Positions 43,899 to 53,618 of a DNA stretch of 64,000 nt are shown here, one piece after another. The notes beneath the pieces were generated by a model. The model had not been told where the DNA came from and did not search any database. It saw only the letters and a list, made by a program, of their open reading frames with translations. The position numbers were made by a program, and so were the translations under genes. Source of the stretch: Verrucomicrobiales bacterium (GTDB taxonomy: Bacteria > Verrucomicrobiota > Verrucomicrobiia > Limisphaerales > JAYPXF01); the NCBI GenBank assembly GCA_002715965.1, contig PBAL01000045.1, positions 43,511-107,510 on the forward strand, given 5' to 3'. Each line of letters opens with the position of its first letter. The first letter of the stretch is position 1.

Positions 43899-46800
43899 TC
43901 AGATTCCGCCTTCGGGTTTGAACTTGGCGGACTTGTCGGCTGCGGAGAGCAGGACCTGAAGGCCATCACGGCCCCGGGCTTTTCGATCGATGGCAAAGGT
44001 CAGGGTCTTGCGGCCGCGAGTGGAATGGATCGGGGCGGTGAGATCTTCGATTTCCTTTCCGTCGATCCAGAGCCGAAGTCCGCTGGTGTTGTTCAGGTTC
44101 AGATTGATCGCTCCGGCGGCAAGAACGTTCACGAAGCCGCGAACGTAGACGACGTCTCCCTCACCCAGATCTTCGGCCGGCAGTATTCCGTTGACCATGC
44201 TATACGCGGGCAACCAGAAGTCGTCTTCACCCGGAATATTCTCGGGGTCGCCGGACACAAAGCGCCACTTGCGAATGTAGGGAGCCTCGTTGTTCGCATA
44301 CGGACCGGGGCGGCCGAGAACAGAGATGAACTTGGTGAGGTCGAGAAACTCCTGGCGGCTCGTCAACTGATCCGCAAGGCCTTCAGGCATCAGGGAAGCC
44401 ATCGGCTTTTGTCTGCTGACCGTGCGCAGGGGAATGCGGAATTCATTGCCCGCAATTACGGAATCACGCAGCACGATTTCCTTCTCGTCCTTGCGCGTGA
44501 TGACGCCGGTCTTCACCGAGCCATCGTTGAGGGTGAGCATGACGTTTTCGTAGTGCTCGGCAACGGACTTGTTGGGCTCGAGAATGGACTCAACCATGTA
44601 ACTCGGATCCGCGGCAGCCCCGACCGCGACGAGATTCGGCCCAATTGCGGGTCCAACCGATCCGATGCCGTGGCACACCGCGCAGGCAGATGATTGACGG
44701 CGGAAGATCCTCTCGCCCCGGACGGGATCACCGTGGGCAACCACGTCAGCGGTCAGTTTCCTGCGGTTCTCGCGCAGCAGGCGCTTGCTCAAGGAAGTGG
44801 GTGCAGCAGGTGCGAAGATGCGAACCAATTGCCGGGGCAGTTGTCCGGTGCGCCGATGGTAGGCGGCCACCTTGGCAACGGCCTGCGGATGAAGCTGATC
44901 TGGCTTGAGCGACTTGAGGAGGGAGTTCAACCCGTTGCGGTGTTGCAGGAAGCGCGCGACCAGTTTGGCGGGATCTGCGTCGACCGGGGCTTCACTCAGG
45001 ATCGCAGCCGCAGAACTCGCGGCGTCCAGCAGGTCGGTGTTCGCCAATCCATAGGTGGCGATGTAACGCGCCTGCATGTTCTTTGAGCCAGCCATGTCAC
45101 GCAGTGCTTCAAGAAACTGCGTCTGTCCCAGACTTCCCAATGATTCCGCGGCCGCAATTCGAACGGCCTCCGAGCGACTCTCGTCCCGCATGACATCCAA
45201 CAGGTTGCTTCCGCTCTTCGTCATTTTCCACGCGCCGATATTCGCGGCCACAGCGGCAGCAAATGCATCGTCAGTGCTCGCCAACTGTGGCGACAAGGAC
45301 GGCGGCCGTTTGCCCAATGAAATGTCGCCTTTCCTCCCGACTTGCTCGAGTGCTTCCAACAGTGCGAGCTTGGAATCGTGGGGCAGCCTGGATCGCCGGT
45401 GCGTCACCGAGCGGAAGGCCGAACGCACGTGATTCGCTTTCGCCTCTTGGATGAACTGGGATTTGATGTCGGCAATTTCGTCCGCACTGGGTTTCTTAGA
45501 CTTCAAAAACACACTCAGTCGTTTGTCGAAATCCACGCCACCTGAACGTTCGCCAAAGGCGCGATGTTCCGGCTTGTTGAACTTTAACTCACCACCCTTC
45601 AACCTGGGCTGCCAATACGGTTCCAGTGCCTTCACGGTCTGTGGAAGGGCGGCCGCGATGAACTTGTCCTGTTCGTGATCGAGCACGTTGAGCGCTGCAG
45701 TGAAGGCCTCGGCTTTGGGAATGAACCCCGCAGATAGCACGGCCTCCATTCGCGTGCGAGGGAATGGATCAGCCGCCAGCTTCGCGATCATGCCGACCGG
45801 GTCGGAAACTGACTGATGCCAATACCGAAGAATGCGCGCGCCGGTAGATCGAGCGTGGCCGTCTTTTGCCGCGAGAACTTTCGTCAGAATCGCCTCACTC
45901 GGACTTTCCACATTCTGACAAGTCCACATGGCTTCAACCAGGTGTTCGTCATAACCGGCTTCACTTTGCTTGAGCTTGGCGACCCAGGCTTCGGTTGCCT
46001 TCAGAACCTTTTCCGGATCGTGCTCGCTCAATTCCTTGCGCGCCTGGTGCCGGGTCCAGGTATTGGGGCTCTTCAGGTGATCGAGCAGGGCATTGATTGG
46101 TTCACCGACGAGTTTCGGTTTCTTGATCAGCGGCCGTTCCTTGTAGGTGATGCGCCAGACGCGGCCGTGTTCATGATCCCGTCGCGGATCGCGGAAGTCG
46201 TGCTGGGCGTGATTGATGATCGAATTGTACCAATCGGCGACGTAAACGGCACCATCCGGTCCGACCTTGCAATCCACCGGGCGGAAGTTGGGATGTCTCG
46301 AAGCGATCAACGGAGGCAACACGCTCGCTTGGAATCCCGCGCCGTCTTCGACGAATTCATAACGAATGATCGTGCGGCTCTTGAAACGGCAGGTCAGAAG
46401 CTGACCACGGATGTCGTCCGGCAAATGCATCCCGGTCGCGAGGTCTCCACCGCATTGTTTCTCCGTGCTGATCAGCGGTGGAACGCCCTTGGACTCGCTG
46501 CTCGCGCCCGAACCGGGTGAGAGATAAATGATCCGCGGATTGTTCACCATGAAGGACTGCCCCCAGCGATCGAAGACGTGTCCCCACGGATTGCCGCCCG
46601 TTCCGCGGACGAACATCTTCAATTCCTGCGTGCGCGGATTGTATTGATAGACGCCTCCGTTGAAGTTGCGAACCACGCCGTACTGCGTCTCCACCTGCGT
46701 GTGCAGAAAGATGCCCTCCTGGAAATAGATCCAGCCGCCCGGCCCACGGCGCCAGGCACTTATTGAATGATGACTGTCTTCGATGCCGAAACCGGTCAAC

Positions 46801-47303
46801 GCAACTTCCTTCACGTCCGCCACATCATCGCCATCCGTGTCCTTGAAAAAGAACACATCCGGTGACTGGGCGACGTAGCAGCCGCCATTGGCGAGTTCGA
46901 TGCCGGTGGGCAGGTAAAGCCCGTCGGCGAAGACGGTCGACTTGTCGGCGTTGCCATCATCGTCGGTGTCTTCAAGAATGATGATTTTGTCGTTCGCCTT
47001 CTCGCCCGGCTTCAACTGCGGGTAAGCCCAGGAACAGGCGACCCACAGACGACCACTGGAATCCCACATCATATGGATCGGATTGGCGAGCATGGGCTCG
47101 GCGGCAAAGAGATTCACCTGGTAACCGTCCATCAACTCGAAGTTCGCCAACTCGGATGCGGGATCGTGATTCTGCATCAGCTCGAGGTTGGCGTTCTTGA
47201 TGTTCGCGGCCTTGATGCCTTCGGCGCCTTTCTGCGCGAGGCCGGCCGAGGTGAGCAAGCAGAACGTGAGGACGACAAGAGAGTGTTGCGTGGGGTTGAT
47301 CAT
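43899..47303 (-). CDS. PVC-type membrane-bound dehydrogenase with HEAT repeats and cytochrome c domain
   Basis: A 1134-residue exported protein. Signal peptide about 1-23. Residues ~50-430 form a PQQ-dehydrogenase-like propeller (GYQVNLFAAEPMLANPIHMMWDSSGRLWV, DTDDDGNADKSTVFADGL, DSHHSISAWRRGPGGW). HEAT repeats span about 440-800. A PVC-type cytochrome domain (about 830-970) has the heme site ACAVCHGIG with a distal methionine in MASLMPEGLA. The tail ends in a PA14-like sugar-binding region. Such proteins are characteristic of Planctomycetes and Verrucomicrobia and probably oxidise sugars in the periplasm. Its ATG at 47303 overlaps the upstream stop (ATGA), the last gene of a three-gene operon. 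Confidence 0.9.
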   Translation of the reverse strand: MINPTQHSLVVLTFCLLTSAGLAQKGAEGIKAANIKNANLELMQNHDPASELANFELMDGYQVNLFAAEPMLANPIHMMWDSSGRLWVACSWAYPQLKPGEKANDKIIILEDTDDDGNADKSTVFADGLYLPTGIELANGGCYVAQSPDVFFFKDTDGDDVADVKEVALTGFGIEDSHHSISAWRRGPGGWIYFQEGIFLHTQVETQYGVVRNFNGGVYQYNPRTQELKMFVRGTGGNPWGHVFDRWGQSFMVNNPRIIYLSPGSGASSESKGVPPLISTEKQCGGDLATGMHLPDDIRGQLLTCRFKSRTIIRYEFVEDGAGFQASVLPPLIASRHPNFRPVDCKVGPDGAVYVADWYNSIINHAQHDFRDPRRDHEHGRVWRITYKERPLIKKPKLVGEPINALLDHLKSPNTWTRHQARKELSEHDPEKVLKATEAWVAKLKQSEAGYDEHLVEAMWTCQNVESPSEAILTKVLAAKDGHARSTGARILRYWHQSVSDPVGMIAKLAADPFPRTRMEAVLSAGFIPKAEAFTAALNVLDHEQDKFIAAALPQTVKALEPYWQPRLKGGELKFNKPEHRAFGERSGGVDFDKRLSVFLKSKKPSADEIADIKSQFIQEAKANHVRSAFRSVTHRRSRLPHDSKLALLEALEQVGRKGDISLGKRPPSLSPQLASTDDAFAAAVAANIGAWKMTKSGSNLLDVMRDESRSEAVRIAAAESLGSLGQTQFLEALRDMAGSKNMQARYIATYGLANTDLLDAASSAAAILSEAPVDADPAKLVARFLQHRNGLNSLLKSLKPDQLHPQAVAKVAAYHRRTGQLPRQLVRIFAPAAPTSLSKRLLRENRRKLTADVVAHGDPVRGERIFRRQSSACAVCHGIGSVGPAIGPNLVAVGAAADPSYMVESILEPNKSVAEHYENVMLTLNDGSVKTGVITRKDEKEIVLRDSVIAGNEFRIPLRTVSRQKPMASLMPEGLADQLTSRQEFLDLTKFISVLGRPGPYANNEAPYIRKWRFVSGDPENIPGEDDFWLPAYSMVNGILPAEDLGEGDVVYVRGFVNVLAAGAINLNLNNTSGLRLWIDGKEIEDLTAPIHSTRGRKTLTFAIDRKARGRDGLQVLLSAADKSAKFKPEGGI

Positions 47304-48595
47304 TGCACTGGATCCAATCTCCATTCGCGGGTCTTGAGTTCGATGCCTTTGGCCAAGGCAGCATCCTTCGCAACGGCGATCTTGTTGAATTCGATGATCT
47401 CATCGGGAAGGGCTCGGCCGCTGTTGGACTTGCGCCGTTCGCCGACGATGTGGACCTGGTTCAAGGCCTTCCAGCTGTAGATGAAGTTTACGTTCTTGTC
47501 GTAAATTTTCTGCCGGTATGTCTCCAAAGCTTCGTGCGTGGGTGAATGGGTGATTGCGACTCCATCGGACCATTGTTTTGCGCTGGCCGTAACAACCAAC
47601 TTCCCATTGATCGTGAGGCGATAACCACCCGCGGACAGATTCTTCACCGTCAGTCGATCTCGATTGCGATCGAGCCGACGATGGACGTCGCCCTTCACCG
47701 GCGCACCCAGACTTGGCCAGGTTTTCTCGGACACGGTGAAGCGAATGCCCTTGCCTGAACGAGCTACATTCGAGATTTCCACTCCTTTGCCCGATCCCTT
47801 TGCTGCACCTGCATCCACGTTCAACGCCCACGGATTGGGACCGGCAATGAGCGCATCCGCCAAGCTCCGGCTAACGCACCAGTATCCATACTCGTTCAGG
47901 TTCACACCGTTGCCGGTCATCTTCGGTGCGGAATAATCCTCCATCAGGTCGGAGGCCGGACGATTGAGGTCGATGAACGGCAGGCCGGCCTGTCCGGCCA
48001 CTACGTTCATGGCCCGTGTGTAGGCGCTGAGTTCGCGGTTGCGGCGTTCCCAATTGGGCGTTCGCCGACCGTGATCTTCGTAGGCAATCGGTGAAATCAG
48101 AATCAACCGCACCTCGGACTTGCCATTGTACTTCTTGCCCTTGTGCGATGCGATGAAGTCCTGGAGATCCTGCTTGAACGCGTCCACGCCGGCTTCACCC
48201 GCAAAGGACTCGCCCATGCCAAAACAGGCGATGATGACATCTGTCTTGTGCGCGGTGAGGGTTGATTCCTCGGTTGGAAAATTGGTCGGACGATCGCGAG
48301 CCGTCAGCATGTCGCCGGCCCAGCCGAAGTTGCGAATGGATATCGGTTTCTCGATGGATCGCTGGAGCAAAAGCGTCTCCAGGTAACCGTACATCCGAAG
48401 CTGATCCGCAAAGGTGTTGCCGATGAAGGCGATGCGATCACCGGGCCTAATTGGAGAATCTGCAGCACGCGAAACAATCGAACAAAGGCCGATCAACAGA
48501 ACCGCCAATAGACGCCAGTGGACGCTTATAATCACAGCCCTTATCACCATTAGCGTCCCAACAGCGTCAATTAGTGGTTGAGAATCCTGTTTCAT
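47300..48595 (-). CDS. SGNH-like hydrolase family protein lacking the block I serine
   Basis: A 431-residue exported protein; a hydrophobic signal covers about 28-45. The SGNH fold is recognised from PGDRIAFIGNTFADQLRMYGYLETLL, RNFGWAGDMLTARD and FGMGESFAG, with GVNLNEYGYW as the late block. In block I the usual GDS is replaced by GNT, so the nucleophile serine is missing and threonine sits there; a different chemistry or a binding role is possible. It is in frame-coupled overlap with both neighbours (4 bases each), between ThuA and the heme/HEAT dehydrogenase. Confidence 0.85.
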   Translation of the reverse strand: MKQDSQPLIDAVGTLMVIRAVIISVHWRLLAVLLIGLCSIVSRAADSPIRPGDRIAFIGNTFADQLRMYGYLETLLLQRSIEKPISIRNFGWAGDMLTARDRPTNFPTEESTLTAHKTDVIIACFGMGESFAGEAGVDAFKQDLQDFIASHKGKKYNGKSEVRLILISPIAYEDHGRRTPNWERRNRELSAYTRAMNVVAGQAGLPFIDLNRPASDLMEDYSAPKMTGNGVNLNEYGYWCVSRSLADALIAGPNPWALNVDAGAAKGSGKGVEISNVARSGKGIRFTVSEKTWPSLGAPVKGDVHRRLDRNRDRLTVKNLSAGGYRLTINGKLVVTASAKQWSDGVAITHSPTHEALETYRQKIYDKNVNFIYSWKALNQVHIVGERRKSNSGRALPDEIIEFNKIAVAKDAALAKGIELKTREWRLDPVQ

Positions 48596-49470
48596 TTCTT
48601 CTTCCTCGCCGGCCGCTTCTTTTTGTCGACGCGCTCGATCTGCCAGGTGTTGATCTTGGCGTCTTTGGCAGGCAGTGGATGATCGACGGACCAGCAGATT
48701 GCGTTGATCAGCATGCGGTTGAAGGACGGCTCAGCAAAATCGCCGGGGTGACCGAAGGAGGTGTAGAACGACCTGCCTCCCCATTCGTTCTTCCAAGCCC
48801 ACGCGACCGGAGCGGTTTCGATTTCCTTCACCTGCATTTCGCCGAATTGTCGTTTCAAATAACGCGCCCTGCCTTTACCCGTGCCGACCACCAGCGGCTT
48901 GCAACCCTCCTCCAATCGCGCGAGATACAGCGTGCCCGGAGATACCCATTCGCGCTTTATAATATGAGTCATGATCGGGTGGTTTGCATTCTCGGCAACG
49001 ACCTTGATCTCCGTCGTGCCACCTTGATGTACGATGTACGGCGAGCCCAAGGCACGCCTGCCAAAATCGACATTCCAGTCGTAACGCGGATGGTCCTGCG
49101 CATACTTGAAGGAGTGATTCGCCGTGCGCAACCCGATCACCGGTTTGCCCGCCTTCAGATAGTCCTCGATGAATTTCCACTCCTCATCCGGCAGCTTCAT
49201 GAAGCGGGAAAAGAAAACGACCACATCCGCTTTCTTCAGCTCACTGATGTTGGGCAGGACATTCTCGGTCTTCTTTTCAGGATTGCCTTCACCCTGCACC
49301 AGCGTTGTGCGAAAGCCGAAACGTTCCAGGTCCCTGGCAAACACCGGCATGGTCAGTTCCGGCGAATAGTGCAGCGTGCCGATCAGGAAAACGGCATGAG
49401 GTTTCTTCGCTGCCAACGCGGGGTGGCTTGAGGTAAGAACCAGAACGACTGCCAAGATAGTTTTGCTCAT
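48592..49470 (-). CDS. ThuA-like domain protein
   Basis: A 292-residue exported protein with a signal peptide (about 1-20, cut after ALAA). The ThuA fold (glutamine-amidotransferase-like, without the catalytic Cys) is shown by PHAVFLIGTLHYSPELTMP, the KADVVVFFSRFMKLPDEEWKFIEDYL block and the terminal RSFYTSFGHPGDFAEPSFNRMLINAI. ThuA domains are often linked to trehalose or other sugar oxidation. It is the first gene of the coupled operon (ATGA to the SGNH-like gene). The start at 49470 is chosen for the signal peptide; a frame extends to 49692. Confidence 0.9.
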   Translation of the reverse strand: MSKTILAVVLVLTSSHPALAAKKPHAVFLIGTLHYSPELTMPVFARDLERFGFRTTLVQGEGNPEKKTENVLPNISELKKADVVVFFSRFMKLPDEEWKFIEDYLKAGKPVIGLRTANHSFKYAQDHPRYDWNVDFGRRALGSPYIVHQGGTTEIKVVAENANHPIMTHIIKREWVSPGTLYLARLEEGCKPLVVGTGKGRARYLKRQFGEMQVKEIETAPVAWAWKNEWGGRSFYTSFGHPGDFAEPSFNRMLINAICWSVDHPLPAKDAKINTWQIERVDKKKRPARKKK

Positions 49471-49580
49471 GAATTTCAGACGCGCATTATTGCCAAGGAA
49501 CTGGGTGCTCACCAACCTTTCCTTGTCGGTAGATTGCGGGCTGTGCTGTGCACACTCGAGATCGAGAACCAGGAGTTGCC

Positions 49581-49874
49581 TTATTCTCCGCTTCTCTTTT
49601 CCAAGTTCTTTGCCTGTTTGCGTTTTTCCTTCCAGACCCGGAAGTCGTCGGCAAGCAGGTAAGAGCCCATCGATACGGCGACCATAGCGCAAGTCTGGTC
49701 GAAGCCGCTGAGGTCCAGCGCGAGGTAGGCGTATGATCCGAGGGCCACTGTCAGCCCGCCCACCGCGAAGGGTGGGGTGTTGTGTTTTATGGAGCGTTTG
49801 GGTTCGGGGGACACGATCAGTCGAAACGGCTGGGGGTGAGGATGCCTTCCGGTTCGAGGAGGCGATGTTTCCAA
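49581..49874 (-). CDS. Small hypothetical membrane protein
   Basis: A 97-residue frame with two hydrophobic stretches (FAVGGLTVALGSYAYLAL and a weaker TCAMVAVSMGSYLLA) and a charged, lysine-rich C-terminus (WKEKRKQAKNLEKR). No family is recognised. It lies 110 bases upstream of the ThuA gene on the same strand; the gap makes shared transcription possible but unproven. The first ~30 residues are proline/arginine rich and the true start may be inside. Confidence 0.5.
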   Translation of the reverse strand: METSPPRTGRHPHPQPFRLIVSPEPKRSIKHNTPPFAVGGLTVALGSYAYLALDLSGFDQTCAMVAVSMGSYLLADDFRVWKEKRKQAKNLEKRSGE

Positions 49875-50050
49875 TTCATGCCGGCGGATTCGACGGACTC
49901 TGCCATCAAACAGATTCGCACCGTCCGGCTGAACGCACAGTTCTCAGAAAGCGCAGTGCGGGAACTCGGGATGGTGATGTCGTAATCGTGCCGTCCAACG
50001 ATTCCCGTTGCCCTCGCGGCCTAATTTGAATTCAATGGGCGATCCGCTCC

Positions 50051-51403
50051 ATGGCCAGGCGCAAACAACGAATCTATACACGATATAAGCCGGAGAAGGC
50101 GGGCTCCCGAAAGAAGCCCTCGCGCAAGCCGTGGGGAATTATCGTGTTGGTCCTGATCTGCGCTGGAATCGGTTGGGCGTACTCGGCGGGCAAACTCAGC
50201 CTGCCGGAGTCGGTTCGCAAATATGTCTCAAGTACGAACCTGGAAACCAACGACACCTCCACGCTGCCACCGATTCAGACGACGAGCCTCAGCACAGAAC
50301 CCCTGCCCGTCCCGGCGGCAGATCTCAACACGACCCCTCCGGTTGAGGATTCCCAGGAATCTACAGAGGCCGATCCGGTACCGGTGGCAACCAACGCAGT
50401 TCAAGTCACGCCTCCCCCGGAGATTCCGGAGGAACGGAACTTTGCCCCGCGTTCTGCCTGGAAGACCATTGAAGTTCAGCTCGCCCTGGCGCGACGCGCA
50501 ATTTCACCTGGCATTCTGGACGGATTGAGCGGGCCGCAAACGGTCGCGGCCATCAAGGCATTTCAGATCTCACAGGGATTCAAACCGACGGGCAAACCGG
50601 ACGCGCTCACGAAGTCCCGCCTGGTCATGGATGCGCCGGCCTTCACCTATTACACTGTAACGGCTGCCGACCTCGCACGCGTCGGCACCATCGCAGATAC
50701 CTGGCTTGGAAAGTCGCAGCAGGAGTCCATGCCTTACGAGACCATCGTCGAGTTGATCGCGGAGAAGAGCCACGCCTTTTACCGCTACATCATGCAGTTG
50801 AACCCCGACGTGAAGTGGTCGGACGTCCAGGCCGGCACGCACGTGAAAGTGCCGCGCATCTCCTACCCGGAACCGCGCGAACAGGCCGCGTTCCTTCGCA
50901 TCAATCTCGCGGCGCGCCGATTGCAGGCCTTCGGCTCCAGCAGCAACCTGCTGGCGCATTTTCCCTGCAGCATTGCTGCGAAAGTCCGCAAGCGACCGGT
51001 TGGGCAGTTACGCATCATGACCTTGGCTGCAGATCCAAATTACACCTTTGATTCCAAAAACTTTCCCGAGTCTCCGGAAGCACGCGAACTCAACACCAAG
51101 CTGACGATTCAACCTGGGCCAAACAATCCCGTGGGTAGAGCCTGGATCGGTCTGGACAAGCCGGGTTATGGAATCCACGGCACCCCCAATCCCGCCAAGA
51201 TCGGGCGCACCGAGTCCCACGGCTGTTTCCGGCTTGCCAACTGGGATGCCAGCTATCTTCTCCTCCTGATCACCCGCGAAACCGCGGTGATCGTCGAGAC
51301 GGGCGACGCTCCGGATCCCAAACCGGAACCGGTGTTCATCTCAGTTCCGGAGCTTGTTCCGCCCGCTCCCACTCCCGTGCCCGTCGCACCGACTGTCGAG
51401 TGA
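50051..51403 (+). CDS. L,D-transpeptidase (YkuD) with peptidoglycan-binding domains
   Basis: A 450-residue envelope enzyme that cross-links peptidoglycan by 3-3 bridges or attaches proteins to it. A basic N-terminus and one transmembrane helix (GIIVLVLICAGIGWAYSAG) anchor it, followed by a proline/threonine-rich linker (about 65-130). A peptidoglycan-binding domain (about 135-200, SPGILDGLSGPQTVAAIKAFQ) and a LysM-like region (about 205-280) precede the YkuD domain (about 285-410), with the catalytic site HGTPNPAKIGRTESHGCFR and nucleophile C392. Confidence 0.92.
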   Translation: MARRKQRIYTRYKPEKAGSRKKPSRKPWGIIVLVLICAGIGWAYSAGKLSLPESVRKYVSSTNLETNDTSTLPPIQTTSLSTEPLPVPAADLNTTPPVEDSQESTEADPVPVATNAVQVTPPPEIPEERNFAPRSAWKTIEVQLALARRAISPGILDGLSGPQTVAAIKAFQISQGFKPTGKPDALTKSRLVMDAPAFTYYTVTAADLARVGTIADTWLGKSQQESMPYETIVELIAEKSHAFYRYIMQLNPDVKWSDVQAGTHVKVPRISYPEPREQAAFLRINLAARRLQAFGSSSNLLAHFPCSIAAKVRKRPVGQLRIMTLAADPNYTFDSKNFPESPEARELNTKLTIQPGPNNPVGRAWIGLDKPGYGIHGTPNPAKIGRTESHGCFRLANWDASYLLLLITRETAVIVETGDAPDPKPEPVFISVPELVPPAPTPVPVAPTVE

Positions 51404-51445
51404 ACTTCCTTCGCGGGCCCAAAGGGGTGTTCACTTCTTCCGAAC

Positions 51446-51994
51446 ATGGTCTCCAAATTCGTCTTCAATCTGCAAAGCCACGACAATCGTCGGGATCTTC
51501 CCAGCAAGATCCTGATCGTGCAGCGCAGTGATGAAGAACTGGAGGTCGTGCTGATCCGGCTCTTTGCCTACCTGATCTTTTATCGCGACCGCCTGCAGAT
51601 GGAGGTCGACCTGCACGACGATTATATCCGCTTCGTGCCCGACCTCGTGCAGCTCGATTATCAACTTCAACCCGCACTCTGGGTGGAATGCGCCGAATGC
51701 ACGCCAACCAAATTGAACAAGCTCGCGGTCAAGGCGCATGAAGCCGAAATCTGGGCGGTCAAGAAATCCGAGTCCGAAGTTGAAGAGTTGCGCACACAGA
51801 TGACCAAGGCCAAATGTCGCACTGATCGCTACGGTCTCATGTCATTGGACGAGGTGGTCTTCGGAGACGTCAGCCGTGCGACCAAAGCCCGCAACGATGT
51901 CGCGCTCTATGTCTGCGATTTTGAAGACGGCGTCCTTCAGTTCGACTACAACGGCATCTGGCATGACATGACCTTTCGCAGCTCCCGCTTCTGA
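51446..51994 (+). CDS. YaeQ-like protein
   Basis: A 182-residue cytoplasmic protein with the pattern FVFNLQSHD, LEVVLIRLFAYLIFYRDRLQME and QPALWVECAECTPTKLNKLAVKAHEAEIWAVKKS, which matches the PD-(D/E)XK-fold YaeQ family, though the C-terminal part is divergent. The function of YaeQ is not well defined. Its stop codon shares a base with the start of the ABC ATPase gene (TGATG at 51992-51996), so the two are translated together. Confidence 0.75.
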   Translation: MVSKFVFNLQSHDNRRDLPSKILIVQRSDEELEVVLIRLFAYLIFYRDRLQMEVDLHDDYIRFVPDLVQLDYQLQPALWVECAECTPTKLNKLAVKAHEAEIWAVKKSESEVEELRTQMTKAKCRTDRYGLMSLDEVVFGDVSRATKARNDVALYVCDFEDGVLQFDYNGIWHDMTFRSSRF

Positions 51995-53469
51995 TGCGTT
52001 CGATCGAGTTCCAAGACGTGGATGTGGAAATTGGAGGCATCCGTGTCCTCACCGGCATCAACTGGTCATTGAAGCCCGGCGAACACTGGGTCGTCACCGG
52101 TCCCAATGGTTGCGGCAAGACCTCCTTCCTGAAACTCATCCGTGGCGAACTGGCCCCAACTCCAGATCGCGGCCAACGCACTTATCGTTGGAACGGAAAA
52201 GACTCCAGCAGCCCCGTCTATGCGCAGAAAGAGATCGCGATCGTCTCGCCTGAGCAACAGGAGCGCTACCTCCGAATTGAATGGGAACGCACGGCGTGGG
52301 ACGTCGTGCTCACCGGGTTCCATGGCACGGACTACCTCTACGAAGAGATCACCGGCAAACAACAGAAGGATGCGCGCGCATTGGTAAAACGCCTCGGCAT
52401 CGATGACCTGATGAAGCGAAACGTGCAGACGCTCTCGCAGGGCGAACTGCGGAAGATCCTCGTCGCGCGCGCGCTGGTCGGCCGTCCGCGGGTATTGCTC
52501 CTCGATGAAGTCTGCGATGGCCTGGATACCCGCACCCGTCGATTGCTTCTGGATTGGGTCGATGAAATCGCCCGGCGCGAAACGCAGGTGATCACCGCGA
52601 CGCATCGCGAGGACGAATACTTCCCCAGCCTTACCCACCAACTTGATCTCGACGCCGGCAAACCCGTTCGCGTTCGCAAGTTGAAGCGCGCCGGCAAAAA
52701 GAAGAAAAAGTCGGCTGGCGCAATTGACTTCAAGAAACTGATCTCACGCAGATCCTTGCGGAACAAACCCGCTCCGTTCCTATTCCAGCTGAAGAACGCT
52801 GATGTATACCACAATCACAAACCGATCCTCCTGGGCATCAACTGGGAAATGTTACGCGGACAGAACTGGGCCGTCCTCGGTCACAATGGCGCCGGCAAAA
52901 GCACCTTTCTCAATCTGCTCAAAGGTGAAGTGCACCAGGCGCTCGGCGGTATCGTTCATCGCTTCAACGAAGAAAGACGCCATACCCTCTGGGAAATCCG
53001 CCAACGTGCCGGCTTCGTCTCCATGGATTTTCAGATGCGCTTCCAGGAAGACATCACCGGAGCTGATGCCATCGCGACCGGTTACTTTGGCGGCCACCTA
53101 CTCTACGACAAGCTGTCGCGCAAAGAGAAACGCAAGGTCGATGAACTGATCGATCTCTTTGATCTTCGGGAATTCGCCCTGCGCATGGTCCCCACGATTT
53201 CCTACGGCCAGATGCGCCGCATCCTGATCGCACGATCACTCGTTCACGATCCCGAGGTGTTGATCCTCGATGAACCCTTCGATGGACTGGAACAGGAAAT
53301 CCGCGACCACCTTGATCGACAGTTGAATAACGTCTCCAAGCTCAACACCAACCTTCTCATGGTCACCCACCATCCGGAAGACCTGCCCACGTGCATGACT
53401 CATGGGATGGTCCTGGAGAACGGAGCGGTGGTTGCCAGCGGGTTGCTGAACCGGTCCTTGCGGAAATAG
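51994..53469 (+). CDS. Double ABC ATPase (ModF/PhrA-like)
   Basis: A 491-residue cytoplasmic protein with two ABC domains and no membrane segment. Domain 1 has Walker A GPNGCGKTSF (K42), signature LSQGELRKI, Walker B RVLLLDEVCD and H-loop TATHRED; domain 2 has HNGAGKSTF (K302), ISYGQMRRI, EVLILDEPFD and VTHHPED. The linker is lysine-rich. The layout matches ModF/YlmA-type proteins linked to molybdate or DNA-repair-like roles; the partner permease, if any, is not encoded here. It is coupled to the YaeQ-like gene upstream. Confidence 0.92.
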   Translation: MRSIEFQDVDVEIGGIRVLTGINWSLKPGEHWVVTGPNGCGKTSFLKLIRGELAPTPDRGQRTYRWNGKDSSSPVYAQKEIAIVSPEQQERYLRIEWERTAWDVVLTGFHGTDYLYEEITGKQQKDARALVKRLGIDDLMKRNVQTLSQGELRKILVARALVGRPRVLLLDEVCDGLDTRTRRLLLDWVDEIARRETQVITATHREDEYFPSLTHQLDLDAGKPVRVRKLKRAGKKKKKSAGAIDFKKLISRRSLRNKPAPFLFQLKNADVYHNHKPILLGINWEMLRGQNWAVLGHNGAGKSTFLNLLKGEVHQALGGIVHRFNEERRHTLWEIRQRAGFVSMDFQMRFQEDITGADAIATGYFGGHLLYDKLSRKEKRKVDELIDLFDLREFALRMVPTISYGQMRRILIARSLVHDPEVLILDEPFDGLEQEIRDHLDRQLNNVSKLNTNLLMVTHHPEDLPTCMTHGMVLENGAVVASGLLNRSLRK

Positions 53470-53476
53470 GCGGCTG

Positions 53477-53618
53477 GGGAAGCTCCCAAGCTTCACAATT
53501 CAAGTCTCGAAGAAAATTCAAATTGCAAGCTCCAGTCAGAGGCAACTGATTTGTCGGACAACGCAACGATCGGTGCTGTTTGAAGCTTGAAGATTGAGGC
53601 TTATTTGGAGCTTCTTCA
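53477..53618. repeat. Dispersed imperfect palindromic repeat, family A (copy 2)
   Basis: A left arm near 53477-53535 and right arm 53577-53618 form an imperfect palindrome. The block TTGAAGATTGAGGCTTATTT is closely related to that in the copy at 6030-6170. It lies between the convergent ABC ATPase and DUF1501 genes and may serve as a bidirectional terminator. Confidence 0.7.
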
